Assembly (NCBI RefSeq): GCF_963678635.1
Contig: NC_087065.1
Location: 58,926,754 to 58,990,753, forward strand
DNA from: Symsagittifera roscoffensis
Taxonomy: Eukaryota; Xenacoelomorpha; Acoela; Convolutidae
DNA length: 64,000 nt
Direction of reading: 5' to 3'
Part shown: piece after piece, positions 40,241 to 53,100 of the stretch
Numbering within the stretch: the first letter of the stretch is position 1
Layout of the letters: each line of letters starts with the position of its first letter
Translations under genes and position numbers: made by a program
Notes under the pieces: generated by a model
What the model was told of the DNA's origin: nothing
The model's input: only the letters and a program-made list of their open reading frames with translations
The model's database searches: none

Positions 40241-41480
40241 CACTGTAAGTGGGGAAGGAAGCTTAGTATTCAGGTGTTTAGATTTTAGATTTTTTGTTTT
40301 CCATTCCAAAGGTATATTCACAAATATTTTAGTGATATATTAAAACGCACGCAGTCGTCATTGTAAAGCTTTGGCAGTCGTGATTTTAACCTTATTAAAA
40401 GCTTCCAAGAATATTATGTAGCGTATAGAAAAATGGTTTTAAACTTTTGATTTTTGACCGCATTTCGAGCTAATGAAGCGAGCAAGGCCTGCTTGCTCGC
40501 TTCATTTGCGCGAAATCGATCAAAAATTTTAAACCATTTTTCCATGCTCTACAGTATGTTCTTGGAATAATAAGGCACTCAGTTTTAATAATAGAAATAA
40601 TAATTTTGGAGCTTTTTTGGAGCCTTCTTGACAATTAGTAAAATCCGAAGAGAAACAAGCAAAATCTATAATATATTTAAAATTTTCAAAATTGTTAAGT
40701 TTTCAACATATTTTTTTGATGAAAATTGTTGTCAAATCTGCGCGTTGTGTTTTGTCAAATTCTGCGTGTTTGTGTTGTCGATGTATTTATTTTCAAGGCT
40801 TTTGTTTTGATCGGCTTATAACCAATCGAGCCAAAAATATCACAATTTGCAAAAAAAAATGTTTTTTTTTCCGACCATTGAAAATAGGGAGGAACTTTGT
40901 ATTCGGGTGTATTTTAGTTTTTTTTCCATGCAAAATCTGGTACCACAAAAAGTCATCGGAATGGATCGAGTGATATATCATAATAAAGCCCTTTTAGTCG
41001 AGATTCGAACGACATTAAAAATTGAAAAATTTTCCCGTCCTCAGTGTCGAGAAAAACCGGATTGACATTTTGGATTTTTGGTCTAATTTCAAGCTAATAA
41101 GTTGACCGTGTTGGTCAATAGCTTTTTTAAACTTAATTCAAGGCAAGAAAACTTAGTTTTACTCAGATAAAGGTAGTTTTAGGAGTTTTTTTTAGCACAA
41201 TTTAGCGAATCAAAAACTTGAAATTAAAAAAAAGTTCGTTTTTCTAGTTATTTTTTCTTCAAAAATTGTTTTCCAATTAACCTTTTTTCCTATGACTCTC
41301 AAATATGCCTTAGTTCTTTTTTTCATTCAAATCTTACCACAGCATGCAAAAAAAACGACATCAATTTGAAAGAACTTTTTTAAATATATTTTTTAAGACT
41401 GGTCAACACATTTGTACTACTTGCACAGTAACTAGCTATCCTTGTTTATTTTAGTGTACAGAACTTTGTGCTACTTGCAC
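40241..41480 (-). repeat. Dispersed repeat, inverted copies D and E
   Basis: Two - strand relatives of the repeat at 24290 and 25205: 40250-40385 (GTATTCAGGTG...TTAGTGATATAT...CAGTCGT) and 40800-41010 (CCGACCATTGAAAATAGGGAGG...GAGTGATATATCATAATAAAGC). At 41425-41480 the other end motif appears twice (CTACTTGCACAGTAACTAGCTATCC and CTACTTGCACAGCAGCCGGCTATCC). The copies are diverged and nested. Confidence 0.65.
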
Positions 41481-41589
41481 AGCAGCCGGCTATCCTTGTT
41501 TAAAGTAGTTTTCAGATATGCAAGTATATGTCAATTTCAGTGAAGTTAGAAAAAAAAAGAGATGAGTAATTTATAAAACAGCCATACAA

Positions 41590-42970
41590 TATAGGCTCCA
41601 AATCTATTATCTATTTAAATGCGGGCTTCACTATCTCGCCATGTGTAAGCTTTTTCAGCGTATTATTTTTGCATGTTTAAGCTATATCGTATATTGCAAT
41701 GGTTAAGAATTTTTTTTTCGATTTTCCAATTTGATTTTAGTGGTTATTTTACCAAGTTTTAATTAAGCAGCCCAATATCGAATTAGGGGTGGCGAATTTG
41801 GCCTCCAATTTTGAATGCCCGAATCATTTTCATTTTAGCTAACGAGATAAGACGATTTTTGAGATTTTTTCAAAAATTATCTGAAATTTCAAATAACAAA
41901 AAAATTGAAAAAACTTGAAGTTCCAGAACATGTAGTTGGGCGCTGTCAGAGTACTCTACGGATCTTGCCTCCAAATATGACTGTTCAAATCCTTGTAGTT
42001 TTCGAGATATGACGTTTTTTCTGATTTTTTCAGAAAATTTTCAGAAAACATATAAATGTTTTTTTCGCAAAATCTGAAATTCCCAACCCTGTTGTTGGGT
42101 CCTCTCAGAGTAATCTCAAAGATTGCGAATCTTGCCTCCAAATATGACTGCTCAAATCCTTGTAGTTTTCGAGATATGATGTTTTTTGTGATTTTTTCAA
42201 AATTTTCAGAAAACTTAAATTATTATAAGTTTTTAAAAATTACTATTATTCTTTAAGCATCTGAAATTCCCAACCCTGTAGTTAGGTCCTGTCAGAGTTG
42301 TCTCAAGGATTGCGAATCTTGCCTCCAAATATGACCGCCCAATTCTTTGTAGTTTTCGAGATGTGACGTTTTTTTGTGATTTTTCAAAATTTTCAGAAAG
42401 TTGAAATTAATTTTTTTTTCGAAATTTCAAATCCGAACGCTCAAGTTCGGTGTTGTCAGGGTACTCTAAAGAGTTGTAAATCGTGCTTGCCACATGCGAA
42501 TGATAAACGGGACTGCTCAAATGCTTTTAAATTCCGAGATGTGACGTTTTTTGATTTTTTCAAAGAACTTATCTACAAAGAAATTTAAAAAATTTGAAAC
42601 TACCAGCTTGATGAAGATACAACCTTATTGTCAGCGTACACCCAGGCGTCTCAAATCTTGCCTCTTAGTATGAATGCTCAAATCTTTTTAGTTTCCGAGA
42701 TAAGACGTTTTTTTTTTTTTTTCAATTTTTTCTTCGAGAAACTTAGGTTTAAAAAAGTTCACAAAATTTTGGATTCCTTACCCTATAGTAGGGTGCTCTC
42801 AGGGACTCTCAGTGCTTGCAAATATGGCCTCCGAATTTCTCCAGAGGCCCATTAAATTTTTGAGATGACGCTTTTAAAATGGGAATTAAAAAAAAATTTA
42901 AAGTTTGTAATTGGGTGCAGTCAGAGTTCACTAAAAGTTTGCAGATGTTGTTTCCAATATATGCGGTTTT
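41590..42970 (+). repeat. Leader plus decayed tandem array (unit about 165-185 bases)
   Basis: The leader (41590-41720, TATTTAAATGCGGGCTTCACTATC ... AGCTATATCGTATATTGCAATG) is followed by about seven degenerate units, each with TTGCCTCCAAATATGACTG-like, GTAGTTTTCGAGATATGACGTTTTTT-like and GGG(T/C)GCTGTCAGAGTACTCTA-like blocks (examples at 41965, 42132, 42318). A second shorter copy with the same leader is at 49420-49860. Confidence 0.8.
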
Positions 42971-44280
42971 TACTGAGTTGTCGAAAAATTTCGAAGCACC
43001 GGAGGTGCGTTAAACGCTAGTTCAGATTTATTTATTTCCTAAATAAAATTTTGAAGGTTTTACATGGCGCTTTATTATAAGTTACCACTGATAGATCTTC
43101 TTTTAATCATAATAAAACTAAATCTTGAATGTGACTTTCGATCGTCTATAAGTAGGTATATCAAATAAGTGAATCCCATGCAATTACTAACATTTTAAAA
43201 AATGATGGTCATTTATGGAAATGATGGAAAACATAAATGACCATCATATCTTGAAATGAAATATAAAGTATTGTATCGACTACTCAAATGAACAGAAACG
43301 TTGGCTTCGGGCTTTATTTTTTTCATTTTTAAAACTGTGCTCTAAAAAAAATCAGGGACGACAAATAATCATTGAAATGAGTCGAAAGATATTTTCTTTT
43401 CACATTCAAAGACTTTTTTCAGTCGTGATTCGACTGACCTTAAAAATACTCGAAAAATTTTTTCATTGTCGATAGACAAAAGTTAGAAATTTTCAACCCT
43501 TAAGTCTAATTTCGTGCAAAAAAGCTGGCGAGCAGGCGAATAATAGGTAGAGAAACTTTCATTTAAGCTGCGAAAGTATATTTTTAACATTTCAGATTAT
43601 TTATTGCAATTGAGTACAAGACTTTTTTCCGTCAACTATTTTGTCCACAGGACTCATTGAACTCATTGAACTGGTAGTACGTTGGTTCACCATGAATTCA
43701 AAATTTGTTGTGTCTCGCACGTTTGGACGTCAAAAGTCCTGTGTTCGATGTGTAGTTGCCACATCTGAGAATCGTTTATTTTAGCTGTAAACAATTTCAA
43801 CTGCAGTTGTTTTAAGCATTTGAAAATTCCGGCCGAATTGCAATTTGTTTTTCAAATTGGTTGTATTTTAACCGATTCGGCCGAATTGCAATTTGTTTTT
43901 CAAATTGGTTGTATTTTAACCAGCTCGATTAGTAATAATTTCAGAAAACAACGTTGATCAATGTTGAATTAGGAGTACTTTCGAGCTATCGCTCATCATC
44001 AGCATCTTAAAACACAAAAATATCGAGCTTCAAAAAATTTCACTTTTTTTTCATTTTTTTCGTCTTTTTTATCGGCTTAATAAATTTCGACCTAATTAAT
44101 ATCAATTTTGCGACATCTTATTGCGTCATTACGTCCGAAATTTTTTTTTTGCGCGTGTGTGTGCTCTTACGGGAAAAGTGACTTGCCATTTTTTTATAAG
44201 TTTGGAATTTTTCTCAATTTTTTTTCGGCATGTAGGGTTTCTGCTCAGCTTTTTCGGCTTTGTTACCGCTTGGTAATTAT
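42971..44280. other. Host DNA with short repeats, no gene seen
   Basis: Contains a perfect 48-base tandem duplication (listed separately), a tRNA-like B-box piece at 43735-43755 and a partial copy of the 24290 repeat at 43390-43450. Confidence 0.5.
43831..43923. repeat. Tandem duplication, period 48
   Basis: GGCCGAATTGCAATTTG... starts at 43831 and 43879; the units are identical over about 45 bases. Confidence 0.93.
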
Positions 44281-44423
44281 AAATTCAAATCCAATCAACC
44301 ATCCGGAGCATCTGGCGTAGAGATATCCAACTCAGTCGAATCCGCATGGAAAGTCTGAAAAGTTACCGATCTTTCATTTGATGACCACAACAGGAGCACC
44401 AACTGACTGGACTCGGCCGAATC

Positions 44424-45006
44424 AAGTTTAGTCTTATAAATGCGATTAAACGCAAATCATTTACCAACTATTTAAGCGAATTTAAGCTTGACATTTTGTC
44501 CATCTGTAAAAAACTTGCCGCACTCCGGTTTCGGGCTCTTAATTGGCGTCAGCAACCTTATCGGCTTCAAATCCATAGCCCTTGATCTTCCAGAAGGCTG
44601 CTGCTGCATTGCTGTCACTATCCTAACTAGACGGACCTCAGTTAATGTATCTGTCTACAATCCACCCAGTGGGTCGAAATTTGTATGGTCTTTCGCTCTC
44701 TCCATTGAAATTTTTGAATTCGTGGAAAATGAGGCGAATGGTTTGGCCTTTACTTTGATTGGAGATCTTATTTTAGAAGCAGCATCCTGCGAGGATTTTT
44801 CTATTCTAGTGTCCAATGAAGTCTGCATCGATATCTTTCTCGGAAACAATTTATCGCAGCTAACGACTTTCAATACGACACAAAGCCATGTCTTCGATGT
44901 CGTCCTATTGATTGACCCTGAAAACATAATATCTGTTCTTCCTACCCGTCTCAACAGAGCTGAATGGAAGAAACTTACAACCCGACCACAATCCACTGTT
45001 AAATGA
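44424..45006 (+). pseudogene. LINE endonuclease domain (APE type), broken
   Basis: It starts in one frame (KFSLINAIKRKSF...FKLDILSI from 44424) and continues in another (44488-45006). Visible endonuclease blocks are VSVYNPPSGSKF, FTLIGDLILEAASC (in place of the usual GDxN), and FLGNNLSQLTTF followed by THVFD-like SHVFDVVL. In LINEs this domain nicks target DNA to prime reverse transcription. The catalytic Asn of GDxN is replaced by Ile, so it is inactive. Confidence 0.8.
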
Positions 45007-45849
45007 GATAAAACTTTCCTCAGTCTTTTCAAAGCACGTATTGGGAGCGTCAAAACTGCAGAAAGGCAGATTTTGAGGGGCTTTCAAATGCAATCGGAGC
45101 TTCGCGTTTCAGCCCGCCTTGCTAGAAAAATCACTTTTTGATAGTGCAATTGTGGCGTGTGTGGTTTGAGCGAGCACTGGACAAGTTTGAGCCATCAAAA
45201 AGTTTGCACAGATCCTTAAAGCCCCATGAATTCGGCGTAAAACTTCCGACTGTAATAAGAAACTCAGAACTCTAGGACGAAATTCAAAAACACCGCTAAC
45301 TACTCTGGCGGAAATTACTCGAGGGCACTTAATACTCCGGTGGAAAGGTACTCAAGGGTACTAACTCAAATTGCAAACGGTGCCGACGAAGATTAAGCAG
45401 TGTATGAGGCAAAATTTTTTGGAAACAGACTCACTCAGGAAGTGTTCAAATGTCTCTGGAGAGTGAGTTCATCTCAGTGTCTGACTGCAATACTGAAAAG
45501 TGGCCCTGTCTCCGCTAAAACCCCCCGTGAAAAGTCGAACATTTTCAATATTTATTTCACAGCTTTCAAATAAGTCTATATTATTCAAAATTTATTTCAG
45601 TTTCCAATTCAATCAGTCAAATCGTGGGTTCCATTTTCTTTTCTGGTTTCTTCTACCTTGCTCTAGATTTCGACACAAGTCAGGAAAAAACTTGTGGATT
45701 TTAAGTCAGCTAGACGTCACAAAAGTCACATGATTCAGATGATTTTCCCTCATTCCTGCTCAAATCCTGTAAATTTTTTTAGCCCATTCGCTCTCGCATG
45801 TTTTCACGAAAGTAAAACAGAGAGTTGAATTTCCAACACAATGGAGGAT

Positions 45850-46530
45850 GAGCTGTATTACTCCTCTCTTCAAAATTGGTCCCATGGACGAAGTTTGTTA
45901 ATACACACCGATAGCGCTTCTTTCATGCAAATTATTCGTGCAATGCGTATATGATCGATTATTGGATATTCTTGATCTTCAGCTATCTGATTATCAATTT
46001 GTCGGTCGAAAAGGACGATCTGTAATTCAACTTCTCATATCGCTGAACAGTCTGTACGAAAGTACAGAGGTAAAATATTAGAGCAATGCATTTATGATCG
46101 ATGCATTTAGATATCATTGTTCCTCTGCTATCTGATTGTCAATTCGGCTCTCGGAAAGGGCTATCTGTAATTAAACTTCTTGTGTCGCTGAACAAACATA
46201 AACTATGCGAAACAAACAGAAGAAGTTATCAACTCATGCTCTTTGTCTAGACTTTCTGAAAGCTATCAATGAAGTTGATCATTATATTCTGCTTAAACTC
46301 TACTTTTTGGGTGTAAATGCGTTGCTTCTGAGAACAGTCAGTTACTACCTGAATGACAGAAAGCAACATATTCTTGTCGAAGATTGCATATCCAGTACAT
46401 TCGACGTTTGTAGCAGAGTTCCACGGGGATCAAAATTAGATTCTGTAATCTTCCTGTGTTATAATAACAACCTGCCAGGATTTTAAAATGTAGTCCCCGC
46501 CTTGGTTTTTGTTTGCTGATGACAACAAAG
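45850..46530 (+). pseudogene. LINE reverse transcriptase domain, broken
   Basis: The fingers part lies at 45850-46050 (PLFKIG, PIALLSCKLF, QFVGRKGRSVIQLL) with a stop inside. A second, diverged copy of the same block is at 46095-46198 (DCQFGSRKGLSVIKLL). Palm sequence LDFLKAINEVDHYILL follows at 46205-46486 with VPRGSKLDSVIF. The catalytic FADD is at 46512-46523 in another frame. The duplication of the fingers block shows rearrangement or template switching. Confidence 0.8.
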
Positions 46531-46939
46531 TAGTTGCATAGGAATGCCAGCTTGATGGAAACTTTCCTGTTTTTTAATTCATTGCTTTAAACAACGAATT
46601 GGTTTTCCAACCCTCCAAGAGCAATGTTGTCATTTCTACGGCGTGCCATCAATTTATGAGCTCTGAGGTGAACCCATAGAAATAATCATATCTCATCGGG
46701 ATACTGGGCTCATTGTTTGTGCCTCCTTGTCCTGGACAGAGCATAAGAATTCGCAAATTTTTACAGCATACCCATATTTTCTACAGAATTTAAAGAAACG
46801 TATCCGCATTGCTCCATTATACTGCAAAACTCAACTTATACAAGAGCTCAATCTCGGCAATTCTGTGTTTTGCATCTCCGTGCTGATTCGCTTCCAGAGG
46901 CGACTTGAGACGCCAGGAATGTTTGCAGAGCAGAGTCAG

Positions 46940-47240
46940 TAGGTGGATTGTGCCTTATATCCCCAACGGCATGGATCGCTTTAATAAACTTAGTATTTTA
47001 CTCATTCTTTTATATTTGCTAATGCTGGATCTTCTGACTTCGACCAAAATATGCAACGGACGATATGATCTTTCTTTTGATGACTTTGTAAAGTTGGCAA
47101 ACGCACCGACCTCAGAAAACAGGATGATTCGTGTTCCTACATCGTGATCTCCTAAGACAGTTCTCTCTCATCAAGAGTTTTTCAAAAGAACATCTCGAGT
47201 TTTGCGATTTCTTCCGTCCATAGTTATTACGAATCGTCCA
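46940..47240 (+). pseudogene. LINE ORF C-terminal remnant
   Basis: Sequence around ICNGRYDLSFDDFVKLANAP and the following FFKRTSRVLRFLPSIV resembles the region after reverse transcriptase in jockey/CR1-type LINEs. It is in a separate frame with a stop at 47145-47147. Confidence 0.55.
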
Positions 47241-49419
47241 TAGATATTACGAAACCGATTGATCTCAAGCCCTGGACACCCTTTGGAGATTCTTCATCTG
47301 AAACTACTTGGCGTGCAGGAAGCAGATGCAGTTTGTCTTACTTGATGGCGTTTTTGAAACTGAACTCCCTTCAACTTTTTTTGTAAAGTTATATTTTGAT
47401 TTTTACGCTCGCGAATAGCAAGCGTTATCGAAGTAGAATATAGACTTTTTCCGGGTTAACAACTTGTTCAACAGAATCACTTGAATCACTCGGTCTCTTC
47501 GTTCTTAAAAAATTCAAATTTCTGAGTATCTCTTGCACTCTTAGTGTGGAGGTTACGAATACGCATGGAACGTCGAAGGTAATGGGTTCGAAACTGACCA
47601 GGAACTGCTTTTTTTACTCAAACAGGAAATATTCCGTTTCAAATAAATTGTCGGTGTATGATTTGTCTGCTTATGTTTTCTCGGCTTGGTTTCCACAACT
47701 TAGAATTTCTTGCTGTATGCAGTTTCTATTGTTGTTGCTCTTTATGTTTTCTTTTACTACTGCAAGTTGTAATTCTACTAGCCTTGACTTCGTATAATTT
47801 CCTTTTTTCAAAATTTTTGCTATCAAATTTTTTTGGCCTGCTTATATTTTATCGACTACCTAACGTAATTTCGGGAAGTTTGAGGGAATCATAATTTTTA
47901 TGTTTTCGTCCGGATCGTACAAAATGTGGAAATTTTCAGAACAGAAAGTAGAGTCTAAAGTTTTTTACGACAAAATTTTTTGTTCGCTCAAACGTTGTTT
48001 ATGAATCTGCATTAAACGCCGCCGAATCTGTTTCTGGACTTGTTTTCCGCATTTAGAACATCATTTCAGGTAGCCGTTTGAAGTTTTTTTAGTTGTGGTT
48101 TCTTCGAAAATTTTTTTCAACATAGTGGCTCTTTATTTTCCTGTCTGGTCTGCTAACTTGCAATGCTATTTTTGCGGTATCGCAAGTGATGGGAGCTCGC
48201 TTCGCCTCTCTGTTATTATTATGATTACTTAGTCCCTTGGTGGTAAAATGTTCCAGCATGCCTAGATATATTTTTAAATATAACACCGAATCCTGTACAG
48301 AAGTGTTGCTTACGCCTGTTTGTAGGGGACAAAGGTTAACGAAAAAGGCACGGACAATGTTTATGCAAAATTCCAAATACTGAAGAAGTTTCATTTCAGC
48401 TGAAGTCGGGTGAATTTCGAAGTGACTTAAGAGCTTTGTTTTGCGCAGTGTCAAATGTCTGAACAGATCTTTTTGAATTTTCGAAAAATCTCTGCGGTGT
48501 CTAGAATTGGCTGAACGGCTACAGTTTCAATTCATTAGTTTCAATTTTTTTTCAAACTATTTTTCATATTTGATCTTTTTTTTTTCAATCTTGATACTAG
48601 CCCGTTCAAAGGCAGTTTTTTTCAGAATTGATACTTTTGAAGGCAGTTTGTATTCGGGTTGGGTTCTGCTTCCACTTCGTTTAAATATCTTGAGTGGAAC
48701 TTTTGATTTTAGCAAATGAACTTAATCATTAAAATCATCTTGAGATTATCTTTCATAGGCTGATTAGATTATAGGTTCAATTTTATTTTCAAATTTGCTA
48801 CGCTTCAAAAGTTTATATTAGAGTTTTTTCCGAAATCTAAGTATTTTGAAACGCAAAAGCGATGTTATAAAATCTATAAAAATATATAGTTGATTTGTCT
48901 CAATTTGCACTACTTTACACTAGTCACTTAATCAGTAACTACGCTAAAAATACTGAATGAAACAACACGTTTTTTCATGAAAGGAAAATGTTTCATTTCC
49001 CTATAAACTTATTCAAATTTGATGTCACCAATGCCAAAAACAAAATTAGGTTGGCTCTTGCATTTTTTTTTCAAATGCAGGTGTTATGGAAAAGGAATAT
49101 AAACAAATCAGAAATTTTTCAGAACGGTGTTTTTGTATATAATAATTTTGAAAACCTTCTCATTTCTATATTAACTAGAAAGATTTGGAAATTTGTTTTT
49201 CTGTCCAATATTGTAAGCTTGTTGACAGTATTGACAACAAATTAGTAACCCGAAAATTTAACTATTTCACAATAGCTTGCCATTCTTTGCAGAATTCTCA
49301 TTTCGCATTAATTTTGCTGTTTGAGTCCCAAGTTTATGCAGAATTTAAGTTACAAACAGCTTCTTTAAAAGTGAGGATAGTCGGTAACCAGTAAACAATT
49401 GAAATGAAGTTGCATCCAT
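47241..49419. other. Host DNA with SINE-like pieces, no gene seen
   Basis: At 47455-47600 there is GGTTAACAACTTGTTCAACAGAATCAC, followed about 100 bases later by a tRNA-like B box (GGGTTCGAAACTG at 47584). The same pairing appears at 53328-53550. Otherwise only short ORFs without recognisable content. Confidence 0.5.
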
Positions 49420-49862
49420 TATCTATCTATCTATTATGTATTTAAATGCGTGTGCTTCACTATCGCCGACAGGTTTAAGCTTTTTCAACATTTGATTTTT
49501 TGATTACTTAATGATTTTTTTATTAATGCTTAAGCTATATCGTATATTGCAATGCTGAGAAACTTTTTTCGACTTTCCTGTTTGAATTAAGAGTTTAGTC
49601 CATCCAGTTTGAAATTTGCGACTTAGTAATTGGATGCTGTCAGGGTTTTTCAAGGGTTGCTAATTGGATCTTCAATTATAAATACCAAAATGTTTGTGAT
49701 TTTTTCAAAAATTTTCAGGAACATTAGATTCAAAAGTTATCTCAAATAATGAAAACTCCCAACTCTGTTGTTGATTTTCCCAGGAGGTACAAAGTTTGCC
49801 TACAAATTTGATCGTGCAAATGCTTTGAAGTATTGAGATATGGCATTTTTTAAAATGGTTTT
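49420..49862 (+). repeat. Second copy of leader plus tandem units
   Basis: Shares TATTTAAATGCGTG...CTTCACTATC and AGCTATATCGTATATTGCAATG with 41590-41700, then about two units with GGATGCTGTCAGGGT and GAGATATGGCATTTTTTAAAATGG. It runs directly into the LINE endonuclease fragment that follows. Confidence 0.7.
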
Positions 49863-50192
49863 TTGATGACGAGGAAAGAAAGAAGTTCCAAGCAACCTGG
49901 CGGTGTCTTAGTTGCCATCAGTGACCGTGTCGGCTTCAAACCCATAGCCCTTTGTCTTCCAGAAGGTAGCTTCTGTATTTTTGTCGCTATCCTAACTGGC
50001 CGGCCCTTAGTGATTATTTCTGTCTACAATCCCCGCAATGAGTCGAAATTTGTATGGCCTTCCGTTCTCATCACTGAAGTTTTTGTGTTCGTGGTTAATG
50101 TGGCGAAAGGTTTGCCCATTCTCTTGATTGGAGATCTTAACTTAGCCGCCGCATTCTACGAGGGTATCTCAAGTTCAGCTTTCAATGAATAA
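49863..50192 (+). pseudogene. LINE endonuclease fragment, second copy
   Basis: Contains QPGGVLVAISDRVGFKPIAL, ISVYNPRNESKFVWPSVL and ILLIGDLNLAAAF, close in protein sequence to 44540-44800 and with the GDLN motif kept. It is cut off at 50192 before the rest of the endonuclease. Confidence 0.75.
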
Positions 50193-53100
50193 GCCTGAAT
50201 AAATTGTTTCGAAATTTTTTTCTAAGCGGAAACTGCAGTTGTATGCTGCCGGCCATTTTAAGGGTTTTTTTTTCGAGTTAAAAATACGAAGATCTGAAAC
50301 CCGCCGTTCATTTTCTTAAAAGGAGAAAACTCCACTATTGAACAGCAAAAGTGTAAAGGCTAGGAAATACGTGTTTCGCTTATATTTCGAAAGTTTTTTT
50401 TTCAGATTTCCCATCGGAATAAAAACTTTACTTATTGATCCAGTTTTCTCAAATTGAGCTTATTTAATCCAAAAAGTTTTCATCATAAATTGATCTTGAA
50501 TTCAGAGAGCTCTAAAGCCCTAAAATTTTTACGTTGAAATTCGAAAAATGGATTTTTTTCTTCAAAAAAAAACAGGTCCGTTTTTTCTGTTTCCTGCGTT
50601 CATTGACTCTTTTCCAGTGGTCTGTTGGCTATGTTTTGTTTTCGGCAAATCGGCAGAAAATCTCAAAACGGAAAGGTGCTCCTAGGAAATCCTAGCAATC
50701 GTTGGTTGATAGTAGGTTCCCTTCTCCTACCTTGATCGGTTATTCGACCTTTTTGAAGCTAACAAGAGCTGAGCTATCCCTGCTGCCATTTTTCAGGCAA
50801 GGATTTAATTTGATTCTTATCTAGCTCGTATAACTAAAAAATGATCAAATCAAATCAGTGCATTAGAAAATTAATTTGTCATCTTCATAGTATTTCTGAT
50901 AAGTGTTATAGAACCATCTTATTATGGATTATTATGGAATCTTTTCATGATGTCTTTAACTAATTTGATAATCTTCCGTAAACTAATTTCATCTAGTTCG
51001 ATCTACTGCACTTGAAAGATGCTACTTTGATTGCTACTTATCACCTTCCAGTTCATTCGTTTTGACTTTTTATTTCGATACTTTAGCAGGTAACTTTAAC
51101 TAGATTGCTTCAACTTGTGGGATTCATAACTCGTAACTTATATGCAATTTCCCCTGGCGTAAGCAACATTCACTGCCTGTTTTCCGTCCTATTGTCGTAA
51201 CTCGCTCTTACCTCCAATCCCCCGTTTTTAATTAACCCAATTCTGGAATTTGTTCACGCTTGCACGCCTCTCCCGGTCTTATCCTACCCAGCTAGTGAAG
51301 TTCCCCGAGGGTTGGTTGCCCTGTTAAAAGAGGTTAAAGCGCTATTTTAAGATACAATACGCGATAAAATGACCATCCAGAAATTATATGTTGATATAAC
51401 GGAATCTCATATTTTCGTTCTTCTTGAAACTTTTTTGGCCATTTATCGACGATGAAAAATGCCTACATGTGAGCTGTTGAGCTTTTTTGGCGGAGAGCGG
51501 CTGTTTTTCCCTGATTAAGACACTGTATGCAAGTTTTTTTTTATTTTTTTCTGGGCTAAGAATTTTTACGTCACCCGCATGCAACTAGCACGGATCATGT
51601 CTGGCCTCCAACCAACGATCATTCGACTGAGAGGCGGAGATCTTTGCCTCTCAATCTGAACCCTAATTTTTGAAGTAAAGGAGTTTTTCTGTTTTGTCCA
51701 GCCAAATAAAAACAAACGGATGCGCCAAAAATGATGATTTTTACTCCGTGATATGCCGTAAACTGGTCATTATTTACCATAAAACAATAAGTGATTCAAG
51801 TTTGCAGTTCTGAAATTATAGATTTTTTTTGTGTCATCGAAGGCCAGGGTCGCGTGTTAGCTATCCCATTGATCTAAATCACCAAGTGCGCGGTGTCGTG
51901 TTTTCCTCAAATTGGTCAATAAGAAAAAATTGCTGCTTTTTGCTAGGTCTTATCGGTAAAACAAATTAACGGTTAATGAATTGACATTTTGAATCGATGA
52001 GTAAATTTGTGGGGAACATCCGAGGAAAATTGTGTGTTAAGTGACTTTTTAATGGGACTGGGTCCCGCATTGTGTTATAGTTTGTCGTTTTCTTTTTTCA
52101 AAAGTTAAAAAAAGCTTGAGGTTGAAACTACTTCATGAGCTGAAATTACTTCACCAGCGCATTTTGATCGAAAAAAATAGAAAGGCTCAATGATGAAAAA
52201 ATTGTAGCCGTTGACTTTCATTTTCGGAGAGTTGCACTCTCGGAAGGGATGCTTCAACGGAGTTGATTCAAATCGGTTTTTATTTGATATCTTGTTTTGG
52301 TTTCCATCTTTAAAGTCCTTGCAGTAGAATTTAGAAATCAATGAACCCTTCATTTGTGCAAATTCATTTTCTTTTCCATAAAAAAAAATTATTATTCCTG
52401 AAAGTTTTTTCAGGAATAATCGATATTTTTTCAACTAGTTAATAATCATCGGATAGTTTTTGAAACTATGTGTATAAATTCGGTCGAGATCATTAGGAAT
52501 CCTGGTAGTGTTATGTGCAAACAGCCCTGGTGGGTCTCTTCGATGCGACTGACTGTTTAATCTTCAGTGACAGAAAAGGTCAAGTCAGCATAGATGATAA
52601 TTACAGCGGGTTACATTGTGGTGTAATCCAAGTCACATAATGAGGTCTTTACCCTTGTGGCAAGTCATGCCTCTGAACTTTTTGTCAAGACGCATTCTTT
52701 TGTCTCTCTTTTCTATTCAGTCTGATTGTGCAAACACGAATGACATTTAACAAGCTATCTAATCAGTGAATAAGTAAGCAAGGTGAATTTGTCAAATGAT
52801 TTCTTAATCTGAATACATTTCGTTTCAGATGAATTTATTTTGTTCCTTTAACTGATGTCACTTCCGAGAACAAGTGTTTAGTAAATTGGTACTACATTTT
52901 TTTTCCTGTCAGACATTTTTGGGCCAATTCCTGAAAATGATGAAAGGGTAAATGGAGCCTATAAGTGCGTTTGTAACAACGTTGAAAGTATAACGGCTTT
53001 AAAGGCATTATAGGCTTTTTAAAGAAAAGTATTCTGCAAAGACTTTTCGATTAGATTAATTTTGAGATTGATTTTTCAAATATATTTTAGCTTATTAGTG

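Larger units (their letters stand above)
44424..47240 (+). mobile_element. Decayed non-LTR retrotransposon (LINE, jockey/CR1-like)
   Basis: The order endonuclease (44424-45006), reverse transcriptase (about 45850-46530) and C-terminal end (about 46940-47240) is that of an APE-type LINE. Frames change many times. No poly(A) tail or target duplication could be found, so the outer limits are approximate. A second endonuclease piece from a related element is at 49863-50192. Confidence 0.8.

Noticed and set aside
44655-45053. 132-codon ORF on the - strand
   Set aside because: It is the antisense shadow of the LINE endonuclease remnant.
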